Below are positions 8,777-16,958 of a stretch of 64,000 nt of DNA, piece by piece. Source of the DNA: Puniceicoccales bacterium Verruco_02 (GTDB lineage Bacteria > Verrucomicrobiota > Verrucomicrobiia > Opitutales > Oceanipulchritudinaceae). The DNA lies in assembly GCA_001604585.1 (NCBI GenBank), contig LVBW01000032.1, positions 1 through 64,000 of the forward strand, written 5' to 3'. The translations under genes and the position numbers were made by a program. Under the pieces are notes generated by a model. That model was not told the origin of the DNA. It saw nothing but the letters and a program-made list of their open reading frames with translations, and searched no databases. Numbering within the stretch: position 1 is the stretch's first letter; each line of letters starts with the position of its first letter.

Positions 8777-9891
8777 AAACGCTGCTGAAGATTCTCCTGC
8801 CCCTTGTTCTGGTGGCGGCACTGGCCTACTTCGGTATGGACAAGATGCGCGCGCAGGTTCCCGTGGCAAGAGCGCGCACAGGCACGGCCGTCAACGCGGT
8901 CACAGGCACGGTCAAGGTCTTTGCCAACATTGACCTGAAAGTGAAGACCGAGGTCGAGGGCCGCATCGCCGAAGTCCCGGCTGAATTGAATGCCAAGGTA
9001 AAAAAGGGCGACGTATTGATGGTGCTCGACTCCGACGAGCTGAGCCACCAGATACGCGAGAAAGTCATCCAGCTCAAGGCGGCTCAAAGACGTCTGCAAC
9101 TGCCGCTCAACCAAGTGCGCGAGATACAGAACATCGAGGACGACATAGCCCGCATCAAGCAGCAGATAGAATACGGCGGAGCGAGCAAGGCAGACCTGGA
9201 GCGTCGCCAGCGCGACCTGCAAAAGCAGCAGACAGAGTTTGGCCACCAGCAGATTGGCCGCGAGGAGCAGGCTGCGCTCTTCGAGGCCACTGTGGACCAC
9301 CTTCAGGCACAGCTTGAGCGCATGACAATCCGTGCGCCGATGGACGGCACCGTGACCGAGCACCTCAAGTTCGCCGGAGACTTCATCTGGCGCGGCAACG
9401 AGATCTGCCGCCTTGTATCGACGGGGCGCTGGCTAGAGCTGACCCTTGCAGAGGAGGACTCCGCCTATGTTACCAACGGACAGAAGGCGCGCGTACGCCT
9501 TGCGAGCTACCCGGACCGCACTTTCGAGGCCACTGTGACGGGCCTTAGCACGACGGCGGATTCGGACTCCAAGACGCGAAAGATATTTCTTAGTGTGGAC
9601 GCTTCGGACGATGTCCTTGTCCCCGGCCTGACGGGCGAAGCCGTCCTAATCAAGGCCGAAAGGGCCAACACGGTCCTCATCCCACGCCGCGCCCTCATCG
9701 GCAACCGCGTGTATGTGGTGAAGGATGGACTAGTGGAGATCCGCCGCGTGCAGCCGGGCTTCACCGGCCTGGACAGGGCCGAGATTCGCGAGGGGTTGGC
9801 CGCTGGCGAAATGGTGGTGACCGAGGGGCAGAGCATGTTGCGCAACGGCGAGCGCGTGGACAGCCTCGCTGAAGAGGTCTTCAAGCCCTAG
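8773..9891 (+). CDS. HlyD/MacA-like periplasmic adaptor
   Basis: 372 aa. An N-terminal uncleaved anchor (LLKILLPLVLVAALAYFGM, residues about 4-22) is followed by the lipoyl/barrel-sandwich half (DLKVKTEVEGRIAEVPAELNAKVKKGDVL), a coiled coil (about 90-175), the second lipoyl half (MTIRAPMDGTV) and beta-barrel/membrane-proximal domains. It is the membrane-fusion partner joining the inner-membrane ABC permease to the TolC-like duct. It overlaps the upstream TolC gene by four bases and the permease starts 12 nt downstream. Confidence 0.92.
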   Translation: MKTLLKILLPLVLVAALAYFGMDKMRAQVPVARARTGTAVNAVTGTVKVFANIDLKVKTEVEGRIAEVPAELNAKVKKGDVLMVLDSDELSHQIREKVIQLKAAQRRLQLPLNQVREIQNIEDDIARIKQQIEYGGASKADLERRQRDLQKQQTEFGHQQIGREEQAALFEATVDHLQAQLERMTIRAPMDGTVTEHLKFAGDFIWRGNEICRLVSTGRWLELTLAEEDSAYVTNGQKARVRLASYPDRTFEATVTGLSTTADSDSKTRKIFLSVDASDDVLVPGLTGEAVLIKAERANTVLIPRRALIGNRVYVVKDGLVEIRRVQPGFTGLDRAEIREGLAAGEMVVTEGQSMLRNGERVDSLAEEVFKP

Positions 9892-9903
9892 CATCGAACG
9901 AAC

Positions 9904-11145
9904 ATGGGGCTACTTCTGCAAATTGCGTGGCGTTTCCTCTTGGCCAAGAAAAGGGCCATGCTCATGAGTCTTGCCGGGATCGTGTTCGGCGTGGCCTTCT
10001 TCATCGTGTCGCAGGCGCAGACGAGCGGCTTCGAGAGCTACTTCATCACCCTTGTATGGGGTTCCAACGGCGCGCTCAAGGTGCAGGACCGCTTTCAGGG
10101 CAATGTCACCAGTATGCTGGCCGGAGATAGCGACGACAGCTTTCGCGTGGAGCTGAAGGAGGGGCGCAGCTACGTCGAGGGCATAGAGCATCCTTCGGAC
10201 ATCATGGAGGCTCTGCGCAGCTTCAGCGAGGTGGCGGGCGCGAGCGAGGTATTGCGCGGCAAGGCGGGGGTGCGCAGCGGCTTCCGTCAGGACGAGTGCG
10301 AGCTGTACGGCATCCGCCTTTCCGAGTATCTTTCCGTATCCAATCTTACCGGACAGATGCGCTATGGGGAACTCAACGACTTCGAGAACGACCCACAGGG
10401 CGTTCTAATCGGCGTAAAGCTGGCCGAGCGCCTGAGTCTGGACGTTGGCAGCGCCCTTTTCATCGAAAGACAGGGGCAGAGCCGCCGCTTCCGCGTGACG
10501 GGCATTTTCGAGACCGGCGTGGAGGACTACGACAAGCGCCGAGTGTATGTGCAGCTTCGTCAGGCAAGAGAGCTGCTGGACGAGCCATACAAGGCGAGCT
10601 TCATACAGGTGTCCCTTTACGACAATTACCGCGCAGACATCGTGGCCGCACACATGCAGGAGGTGCTCCAGCACGACGTGCGCCCTTGGCAGAAGAGCGA
10701 GAAAACCTGGCTCGAAGTGTTCCGCGCACTGAAGATTTCCTCGGGCATAACTATGAGCGTCATCATAATGGTGGCTGCCCTTGGAATGTTCAACACGCTG
10801 GCCATCATCGTGATGGAGCGTCGCCGCGAGATCGCCATCCTGCGCTCGATGGGCTACACGCGGAGCGACGTTGTGCGCATCTTCGTCGGGCAGGGCATCA
10901 TCGTGCTGGCCGCCGGGCTTGTCCTTGGCTGCGCACTCGCCTTCCTTCTGACGGCGGGACTTGAGCGTCTGCCCATTCGCATACGCGGCATATTTTCGAC
11001 GGACCACTTCGTTGTAAAATGGTCCATATGGCACTACGTGTGGGCCTGCATCGTGGCCGGGGCCGTGGTGCTCATCGCCAGTTACCTGCCCGCGCGAAGG
11101 GCCGCACGCATCGAGCCGGGCGAGATAATAAGGGGGGCCTCCTAA
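9904..11145 (+). CDS. MacB/FtsX-type ABC transporter permease
   Basis: 413 aa. An N-terminal membrane helix (AMLMSLAGIVFGVAFFIVSQ) is followed by a large periplasmic domain (about residues 40-270, MacB_PCD type) and three further helices in the C-terminal FtsX domain (IIMVAALGMFNTLAIIVMERRREIAILRSMG, then the GQGIIVLAAGLVLG and final helices). Such mechanotransmission permeases drive export through TolC or lipoprotein release. Its stop overlaps the ATPase start by one base (TAATG). The substrate is not evident. Confidence 0.92.
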   Translation: MGLLLQIAWRFLLAKKRAMLMSLAGIVFGVAFFIVSQAQTSGFESYFITLVWGSNGALKVQDRFQGNVTSMLAGDSDDSFRVELKEGRSYVEGIEHPSDIMEALRSFSEVAGASEVLRGKAGVRSGFRQDECELYGIRLSEYLSVSNLTGQMRYGELNDFENDPQGVLIGVKLAERLSLDVGSALFIERQGQSRRFRVTGIFETGVEDYDKRRVYVQLRQARELLDEPYKASFIQVSLYDNYRADIVAAHMQEVLQHDVRPWQKSEKTWLEVFRALKISSGITMSVIIMVAALGMFNTLAIIVMERRREIAILRSMGYTRSDVVRIFVGQGIIVLAAGLVLGCALAFLLTAGLERLPIRIRGIFSTDHFVVKWSIWHYVWACIVAGAVVLIASYLPARRAARIEPGEIIRGAS

Positions 11146-11849
11146 TGGCTGGAGACTCAGCGGAAGGCACTGCCCTACTGGAAGCAAGGGGCGTAAGGCG
11201 CACCCTTGGCAGGGACGAGGCGCGCACCCATGCCCTGCGCGGGGTGGGGATTACTCTGCATGCGGGCCGCAGCTACGCGGTGACCGGACCTTCGGGCTGT
11301 GGCAAGAGCACCCTGCTATACCTGCTGGGGCTTCTGGACAGGCCCGACGAGGGCACTGTAAGCATAATGGGGCGCGAACTAGCCCAAGCCGGGGACGAGG
11401 AGCGCACGCGCTTTCGCAACGAGCACGTGGGCTTTGTTTTCCAGTTCCACTTCCTTTTGCCCGAATTCAGCGCGCAGGAGAATGTCATGCTGCCGATGCG
11501 TCGCCTTGGGCGGGCAAGCCGCAGGGAGATGCTGACGCGTTCGGCCCTACTGCTTGAACAGGTGGGGCTGGCGGACAAGATGAGGCGCTCCACGGGGCAC
11601 CTGTCCGGCGGCGAACAGCAGCGCGTGGCCGTTGCCCGGGCACTGGCGAACGAGCCTGCCCTGCTGCTGGCGGACGAACCGACGGGCAACCTTGACGAGC
11701 GCAACTCGCGCCTGATTTTCGAGCTTCTGGCCGCTTCCGCTCGCAGACAAAACCGTGCCGTCCTGATAGTGTCCCACAACCCGGACTTGGCCGCCCGTTG
11801 CGACTGCGTGATGCGTATGCGCGACGGCCTGTTCGTGAATGATGGCTAG
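11145..11849 (+). CDS. LolD/MacB-type ABC transporter ATPase
   Basis: 234 aa from the ATG at 11145; the tracked ORF from 11019 reads back into the permease gene. Walker A GPSGCGKST, Q-loop region FVFQFHFLLPEFSAQENV, signature LSGGEQQR, Walker B LLLADEPTG and the H-loop IVSHNPDLA are all intact. It energises the permease encoded one base upstream. Last gene of the TolC-adaptor-permease-ATPase operon. Confidence 0.95.
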   Translation: MAGDSAEGTALLEARGVRRTLGRDEARTHALRGVGITLHAGRSYAVTGPSGCGKSTLLYLLGLLDRPDEGTVSIMGRELAQAGDEERTRFRNEHVGFVFQFHFLLPEFSAQENVMLPMRRLGRASRREMLTRSALLLEQVGLADKMRRSTGHLSGGEQQRVAVARALANEPALLLADEPTGNLDERNSRLIFELLAASARRQNRAVLIVSHNPDLAARCDCVMRMRDGLFVNDG

Positions 11850-11972
11850 AGAGTCATACGCAAGCTCCATACCACGAATATTTTAGGCGTAAAACGCGTG
11901 TCTCTGACAAGTGGCATTGCAAGGTAGCTGAGCACATAGACAAAGATAAATCGAGTCGCGTTCAAAGGGGGA

Positions 11973-12002
11973 TTGACATGCCCGAGACATTGTGGCTTCA
12001 TA
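11973..12002 (+). promoter_or_regulatory. possible promoter of tRNA-His
   Basis: A perfect TTGACA (11973-11978) lies 40 nt before the mature tRNA. The -10 at 17-18 nt spacing is poor (cttcat/ttcata), so this is a tentative call based mainly on the -35 box and position. Confidence 0.35.
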
Positions 12003-12017
12003 GCCGACTTTCCAGAC

Positions 12018-12095
12018 GGTGGTAGTAGCTCAGTTGGTTAGAGCATCGGATTGTGGTTCCGAGGGTCGCCGGTTCAAGTCCGGTTTACCACCCCA
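12018..12095 (+). tRNA. tRNA-His (GTG)
   Basis: Full cloverleaf: acceptor GTGGTAG/TTACCAC, D arm GCTC...GAGC, anticodon stem TCGGA/TCCGA with loop TTGTGGT (anticodon GTG), T arm GCCGG-TTCAAGT-CCGGT. The extra G at 12018 opposite discriminator C12092 is the G-1:C73 pair diagnostic of tRNA-His. The CCA end (12093-12095) is encoded. Confidence 0.97.
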
Positions 12096-12501
12096 ATTTT
12101 TCTTCAGAAGCGGCGGAACAACCAACCCGCACCGCATTACTCCAGCCCGGCAGCCCATCGCGCCGGGCTTCTTCGTAAGTGGCTGTGGGCAATGAGTTAC
12201 GGAAGTGTGGGCCGAGAGCCAGTTTTCTGAGTTCCGCAGCGTGAACCCGATCATTCCGACGGCCCGGACGCTGGTTCTGAAAATCCCGGAAGTTTCTCTG
12301 AGAATCCCCTCATAATCCGCCGCGCTTGAGCAACAGTTAGTCTCGTTTGGGGTGGAGGAGACGGCACGCAGTGTGGAAAGGCGTTGGATCGCCTGAAAGC
12401 ATGAAATCGTCTTGCGAAAATACCGGCAAGCTACTAAGAACAAGTGGAATAAGTATTGCTTGACATTAGTAGCACCGTCACCCGCAAAACCCTCCCCGCC
12501 A
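12096..12501. other. gene-free stretch downstream of tRNA-His
   Basis: About 400 nt without a supportable gene. It contains a hairpin (AGCCCGGC 12144-12151 with GCCGGGCT 12162-12169, then TCTTCG) that can terminate the tRNA transcript. The minus-strand ORF 12030-12575 is an artefact: its C-terminus is simply the translated antisense of the tRNA. Composition is AT-richer than the core genes, consistent with the start of an acquired segment. I looked for a repeat of the tRNA 3' end downstream (an att site) and did not find one. Confidence 0.5.
12144..12173 (+). terminator. terminator after tRNA-His
   Basis: An 8-bp GC-rich stem (AGCCCGGC/GCCGGGCT) with a 10-nt loop, followed by TCTT, lies about 50 nt past the tRNA. 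Confidence 0.5.
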
Positions 12502-12687
12502 ATGCCCTCGGAAGACACTAGTACACCACAAGCACTTGAGCAGGCTCGCCAAAGCATCATGAAACTTGCTCGCAATCAAACACCTGAGTATATTTGGAAG
12601 GCGGCTGACGCCTTCAATCGCCCCTCATCATCGCAGCATGGTTTGATAGTAGTCACTTCTGCAATTGGTACGGGCGATGCCGAGTAG
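12502..12687 (+). CDS. small hypothetical protein upstream of SDH_sah protease
   Basis: 61 aa from ATG 12502; the tracked longer form begins with TTG at 12412 and its N-terminal extension looks non-coding. It is hydrophilic and probably helical (LEQARQSIMKLARNQTPEYI) with a C-terminal HGLIVVTSAIGTG stretch. The frame overlaps the protease start at 12677 by 11 nt, which suggests translational coupling. No family recognised and no strong ribosome binding site seen; the overlap is the best evidence that it is real. Confidence 0.45.
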   Translation: MPSEDTSTPQALEQARQSIMKLARNQTPEYIWKAADAFNRPSSSQHGLIVVTSAIGTGDAE

Positions 12688-13594
12688 AGAAGAGATCAAT
12701 CGGACCCTTTTTCCGCGAATCGACGATGTCCGAAGGAAGTTTCTGCAGGACTTGTCGGCTCACACCGGCCGCGATACGATATTATATGCTGCTGACACCG
12801 GCAACAAGTCGCTGCCTCCCGACATAGCGTTCCACCTCTCAATCGAGCAGAATGATCTTCAGGGTTTCATGGCCTCGCTTCATGAGCTGAAGCGGCAAGA
12901 ACTGGACCTTGTTCTTCATAGCGGAGGCGGTTCTCTGGAGGCCGCAGAGAAGATCGTAAACTACCTTCGCTGTAAGTATTCGAACATTCGGGCCATAATT
13001 CCGGATCGTGCCATGTCCGCCGCGACGATGATCGCTTGTGCCTGCGACTCAATCGTCATGGCTAAACACTCAGCTATCGGACCGATTGACCCACAGTTCG
13101 TAGTCAATGGCACTGCAATTCCTGCAAACGCGATCTTGGAAGAGTTTGCCATGGCCCGCAACGAGGTTTCGAAGAATCCCAACCTTGCATTCTTCTGGGC
13201 GCAGCGCTTCCAAAGCCTTCCTCCAGGGTTTCTCGATCAGTGTCGAATCGAGAGCGAGCGATCGGCTGCGGTCGTGGCGAAATGGCTGCTGGATCGAATG
13301 CTCAAGGGCAAGACACCAGACGAGGTTGCAGCAGTCGCAAAGTGGCTCTCAGATCGAGAGGCCCACAAGAGCCATGGACGCCCGATCTGCGCACAGGAAG
13401 CGTCGGATGCCGGTCTTAAGGTTGAACTGATGGAGAAAGATGCGACGCTTCAGAATCTCGTTCTGTCGTTGTATCACACGACAATGCTCACTTTCGAACA
13501 GAGTCCCACAATCAAGATTATCGAGAACCACGCGAAGAAGGGCTTCTACGTCAAGGTTCAGCAGATGACACAGCAGCGGAGCAACGGCGCATAA
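12677..13594 (+). CDS. SDH_sah family (ClpP/SppA-like) serine protease
   Basis: 305 aa from ATG 12677. The fold is ClpP/crotonase-like: LDLVLHSGGGSLEAAEKIV (oxyanion glycine loop), then DRAMSAATMIACACDSIVM with the probable nucleophile Ser114, followed by GPIDPQ. This is the hallmark of the 'serine dehydrogenase proteinase' (SDH_sah) family, cytoplasmic or membrane-associated relatives of SppA. No signal peptide or membrane helix is evident. Codon use is less GC-biased than the housekeeping genes, and it lies beside a tRNA gene and a recombinase-associated relic, so horizontal acquisition is likely. The substrate is unknown. Confidence 0.85.
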   Translation: MPSREEINRTLFPRIDDVRRKFLQDLSAHTGRDTILYAADTGNKSLPPDIAFHLSIEQNDLQGFMASLHELKRQELDLVLHSGGGSLEAAEKIVNYLRCKYSNIRAIIPDRAMSAATMIACACDSIVMAKHSAIGPIDPQFVVNGTAIPANAILEEFAMARNEVSKNPNLAFFWAQRFQSLPPGFLDQCRIESERSAAVVAKWLLDRMLKGKTPDEVAAVAKWLSDREAHKSHGRPICAQEASDAGLKVELMEKDATLQNLVLSLYHTTMLTFEQSPTIKIIENHAKKGFYVKVQQMTQQRSNGA

Positions 13595-13620
13595 CTGCTT
13601 GGTTCACTCACGAAGCAATA

Positions 13621-13830
13621 GGCTCCCCTCCTGCTCCCCCGGCTCTAGGAGGCGTAGGTTCATGCTCCTCGTGATGCGGGAGCGGTCGAGGCCGGTGATG
13701 GAGGCGAGTTCGGCGTAGTCTTTACTTCGCCCTTGGCTAACCACTCTTCAAAGACGATGTCGAAACCATCAGGCTGACCAAGCGCGAGACGGTCTTGGGG
13801 AGAGCCTTTGCCACTGGCGGCAAGCTCCAC
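13621..13830 (-). pseudogene. relic of a recombinase-associated HTH protein
   Basis: On the minus strand one frame reads DYAELASITGLDRSRITRS then MNLRLLEP. This matches the small HTH proteins often encoded beside site-specific (serine) recombinases, whose core is (Y/D)xELAxxxxVxRARxTQIMNLLxLAP. The upstream part of the same protein appears in another frame (KALPKTVSRLVSLMV), interrupted by a stop and a frameshift, and no start or intact ORF remains. It marks a decayed mobile element at the end of the tRNA-His-linked segment. Confidence 0.5.
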
Positions 13831-13842
13831 CCATCGCCCTGC

Positions 13843-14955
13843 TCATAGCGACAGCAGATCTGCGAAGTTCACATCCGCGGCAAGCACCCCGCAAAAAGCG
13901 CCCCGTTCATCAAACACCGGTCCCGACAAAGTGAAACAGAAGCTGTCCGTCGCGCTGGAGCGGTAAATGTCCGACACAGACACCTCGCCGGACTCTGCCA
14001 CGCTGCGGAACCAAGGCCTGACCGACCAGTCGCGCCCAAACACGCTGGCATCCACCCGCCCATCGCTCCATATGTTGGCGCTTAGCTGCCTGCCTCTGGC
14101 ATCGGTCAGGTAGAGCAGCTCGAAAATGCGCATCGTGGCCACCGCATCGCGCATCAGAGCCTCGCACTCGGCCCTGCGCCCACGGGAAAACACGGGGTTG
14201 CCCAGCAGCTTGCGAAATATGGCCACGGCGTGTTCGTGAGCGGGCATACGGAAACTGCCCACCTCCAAGAGCAGTTCCTCGCAAAGGCTGCGTATGCGCT
14301 CGCTAGTGCCATCCACGGTGCGGGCCGCAGCAGCCGTCTGCCCCGCAATGCTGGCCATCTCGTTCATCTCCGACCCCAGTCTTGCGATGCTGAAACCCTT
14401 GCGCGAAGCCGCCGAAGCCGCCTCGCCAAGACCCGCCGCGAGCACGGCGCTCTTGATATTGTTGCGAATCGTGTCCACCTTGCCCGAAATCTGGACCGTG
14501 GCGCTGCTCGTCTGCCCGGCAAGAGACTCCACCTCCTTGGCCACGGCGCCGAATGCCAGCCCTATCTGCCCAGCACGCGCCGCCTCTATGCTCGCGTTGA
14601 TGGACAGAATGCGCGTCTGATCGGCCACCCTCTTGATGGCGGCCACTATCTCGCTGACACTGCCCGAGGACAGGTTGAGCGTCTCCATTGCCGAAGAAAG
14701 AGCCTTGGCCATGCTGTCCACATTCTCGGCAATCACGCGCGACTGACTGGCCTGCTGCTGCGCCCCGCTGGCAAGCTGGGAAGCAATGGCCGTAAGCTCC
14801 GGGGCAAGGCGGGAGAGCGAAATCGTGGCTCGCGCCAGCTTCTCCATCTTATGGTTTGTACGGGAATCTGTCGAATTACTGGACGAGGAGGGCGAAAATG
14901 TACTGCCGAGGGGTGTTTTCACGGTATCCATGCCTGAAGCAAAGGGCATTCCCAT
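13843..14955 (-). CDS. soluble MCP-like protein with C-terminal Cache/PAS-like sensor
   Basis: 370 aa from ATG 14955 (the tracked 14961 start is TTG). A methyl-accepting chemotaxis signalling region comes first (about residues 40-220), with the conserved hairpin tip VADQTRILSINASIEAARAG followed by FGAVAKEVESLA. The C-terminal third (about 235-370) resembles a PDC/Cache-type ligand-binding domain (TDARGRQLSANI, GRDWSVRPWF, FCFTLSGPVFDERGAFCGVLAADV). There is no membrane segment, so it should be cytoplasmic. Domain order is the reverse of a classical chemoreceptor. No che genes are in the window. It could feed a chemotaxis or other phosphorelay pathway. Confidence 0.85.
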   Translation of the reverse strand: MGMPFASGMDTVKTPLGSTFSPSSSSNSTDSRTNHKMEKLARATISLSRLAPELTAIASQLASGAQQQASQSRVIAENVDSMAKALSSAMETLNLSSGSVSEIVAAIKRVADQTRILSINASIEAARAGQIGLAFGAVAKEVESLAGQTSSATVQISGKVDTIRNNIKSAVLAAGLGEAASAASRKGFSIARLGSEMNEMASIAGQTAAAARTVDGTSERIRSLCEELLLEVGSFRMPAHEHAVAIFRKLLGNPVFSRGRRAECEALMRDAVATMRIFELLYLTDARGRQLSANIWSDGRVDASVFGRDWSVRPWFRSVAESGEVSVSDIYRSSATDSFCFTLSGPVFDERGAFCGVLAADVNFADLLSL

Positions 14956-15018
14956 ATGCAAGAGGCTGGGGAATTAAGAAAAAACTTACAATCGGCAAGA
15001 CACCGTCCCGCCTATACA

Positions 15019-16644
15019 TCAAAAAGTGGGCAGGAACCAGAAACACGCCCCCATGACCACAGTCGGGGCCAAAGCGCCAAGCAGCAGCTTCATGGGCGAA
15101 ATACCCCCACCCCCGAAAAAGCCGTTAAGAAGGGACTGCCCGGCAGGATTGGGCGCATTGGCTATGACGGTAAGACCACCACCAGTCACCGCTCCATAGA
15201 CCACGGCGTGCTGCAAGGCGGAATTGTCGGCAAAGGCAGGCACCTGCGAGGCGAGAAAAGTAATGGCCGCGTTGTCGTTGAAGGCCGTAAGCACTGTCGA
15301 GCCGAGGAACAGCGTAACATCGTCGAGCGAGGAGAGGACCGGCTCTATCCACCACTGCTGAAGCTTGCCATGAGTCACTAGGGCCGCGAGGAAGAACCCA
15401 ACAAGGAGCGGCGCACGTATATCCAACCCGCCCTGCCAGGTGCGCGTAGCCATGTAGAAGGCGATGAAAAAGAGGAAGCCGCCGATGAACATGGGCGGAT
15501 GGTGAACCGTGAACACCGTCCATGCCATGAAACCCAGGGCGCTTAGGATAATCCAGCCCGGCACCGGTTCTTCGCCATCGGGCAGGCCATAGTTGGAAAT
15601 GTGGCTGGTCTTTTCCTTTAGCTGATCGAATTCCGCCTTGAATATGTAGTAGTAGCCAGCGGTGGATATCAGAATGCCAATCACGGCCTTCCATCCGTAG
15701 TTCAGGAACATGAACTTCATGTCCCAGCCCCAGACCCCGGCCACCATAAGGACAGGCGGTGCGGCAAAGTGTGTGAGGGTGCCGCCTACCGATATGTTCA
15801 CAAAGAGCAGGCCAAGAGTGCCGTATTTCAACCTCTGAGAGGGGTTGAAACGGTAGAACATGCGCGAAAGCAGTATGGCCGATATGGTCATGGCGGCAGG
15901 CTCGGTGATGAAGGAGCCAAGGATGGGGCCGACAATCAGGATCGAAATCCACCATGCAGCCGGGCTGTTAGTCCCCAACCTGCGCGCTATGAAACGCATG
16001 CAGCGTTCGGCAAATCTAATCACGGGCCGCGTGTGCGCGATGGCCATTATGATGACAACGAACATCGGCTCTGTGTAGTTCACCTTGTGATCTACAAAGT
16101 TGGCAAAGTCGCTGAAGCTGTAAAAGAATGTCACAGCCAGCATCAGTGGTATCAGCCATAGGCCGAAAATCGCCTCCACCTCTCCGAACAGATGGACGAC
16201 CTGAGCCTTTACGCAAACATCGTCCTTGGCATTCTCGAAGGGCTTTGCACTGGCGGTGCGCCCCTCGCGAACGATGCGCTCCTTGTGCTTTTCCTCCAGA
16301 TGATGCGCATACTTGCTGATTGGCCCGGCGAGGAATGTGTGCAGCACGGCAAGCAGAAATATGGCCGTGGCCACAAGGTTGAAAGGCGTCTGCGAGGCAC
16401 GGCTTTTCAGGACGTTCCAAACCCCGCTTACCCCGTTCTCCCGCTCGTATTTCTGATACTCCTCCAGCGGCGGGGGAATACGAGTAACTCCGGGGACGAC
16501 ATCCGAACTCGCGCGCCCGTCAAAGGCGGCAAGTGTTGGCAGGGCGTTCCCTTCGTTTGTTACGGAAGCTGTGCCAGCCGACGTTTCCTGCACATGGGCA
16601 AGGCACGACAGCAGGAGGAGTAGTAATAGCCTGACTGTATGCAT
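15019..16644 (-). CDS. putative Na+/H+ antiporter
   Basis: 541 aa from the ATG at 16644; the tracked 16662 start is a TTG six codons upstream. A signal-like hydrophobic N-terminus (LLLLLLLSCLAHVQ) is followed by a soluble stretch and roughly a dozen hydrophobic segments. Conserved-looking polar motifs lie inside the membrane region (ITEPAAMTISAILLSR, SVGGTLTHFAAPPVLM, LTAFNDNAAITFLASQVP, ANAPNPAGQSLL). These are typical of a putative Na+/H+ antiporter family in the ion-transporter superfamily. It presumably exchanges sodium for protons at the inner membrane. Monocistronic, with a divergent promoter region upstream. Confidence 0.85.
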   Translation of the reverse strand: MHTVRLLLLLLLSCLAHVQETSAGTASVTNEGNALPTLAAFDGRASSDVVPGVTRIPPPLEEYQKYERENGVSGVWNVLKSRASQTPFNLVATAIFLLAVLHTFLAGPISKYAHHLEEKHKERIVREGRTASAKPFENAKDDVCVKAQVVHLFGEVEAIFGLWLIPLMLAVTFFYSFSDFANFVDHKVNYTEPMFVVIIMAIAHTRPVIRFAERCMRFIARRLGTNSPAAWWISILIVGPILGSFITEPAAMTISAILLSRMFYRFNPSQRLKYGTLGLLFVNISVGGTLTHFAAPPVLMVAGVWGWDMKFMFLNYGWKAVIGILISTAGYYYIFKAEFDQLKEKTSHISNYGLPDGEEPVPGWIILSALGFMAWTVFTVHHPPMFIGGFLFFIAFYMATRTWQGGLDIRAPLLVGFFLAALVTHGKLQQWWIEPVLSSLDDVTLFLGSTVLTAFNDNAAITFLASQVPAFADNSALQHAVVYGAVTGGGLTVIANAPNPAGQSLLNGFFGGGGISPMKLLLGALAPTVVMGACFWFLPTF

Positions 16645-16958
16645 TTTTGATGCAGAGGGCAAAAGTTACCGCAAACGTCTCCCATCCCATCACCCAAGAG
16701 GCACCATTGTCAATCTGAACACAGAAAGTTGGTTAACTTTTCTACCTGAACGGTTCAACAAAGCTCAAGTGCGCATGACAACTGAGGAATACATGTAACA
16801 GAGTATTACAATCGGATGGAGACAGGACATTGTTAAGCAGACAGTGTGCCCAAGACATGGGGGACGGAGCCGATTGCCAACAATACGCCCTCTTTTCCGC
16901 ATCATCCTAAACAAGACGCTTGCTCCGTAGGCCCGGTCTTATTTGCTGTATTTCAACC
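16645..16958. other. divergent intergenic region, antiporter / DUF1015
   Basis: About 310 nt, AT-richer than the flanking genes. I see no gene, RNA or convincing promoter motif; it must hold both divergent start regions. Confidence 0.5.

Noticed and set aside
12030-12575. 181-aa minus-strand ORF over tRNA-His
   Set aside because: Its C-terminal end is the antisense translation of the tRNA, a known artefact; the rest has no protein character.
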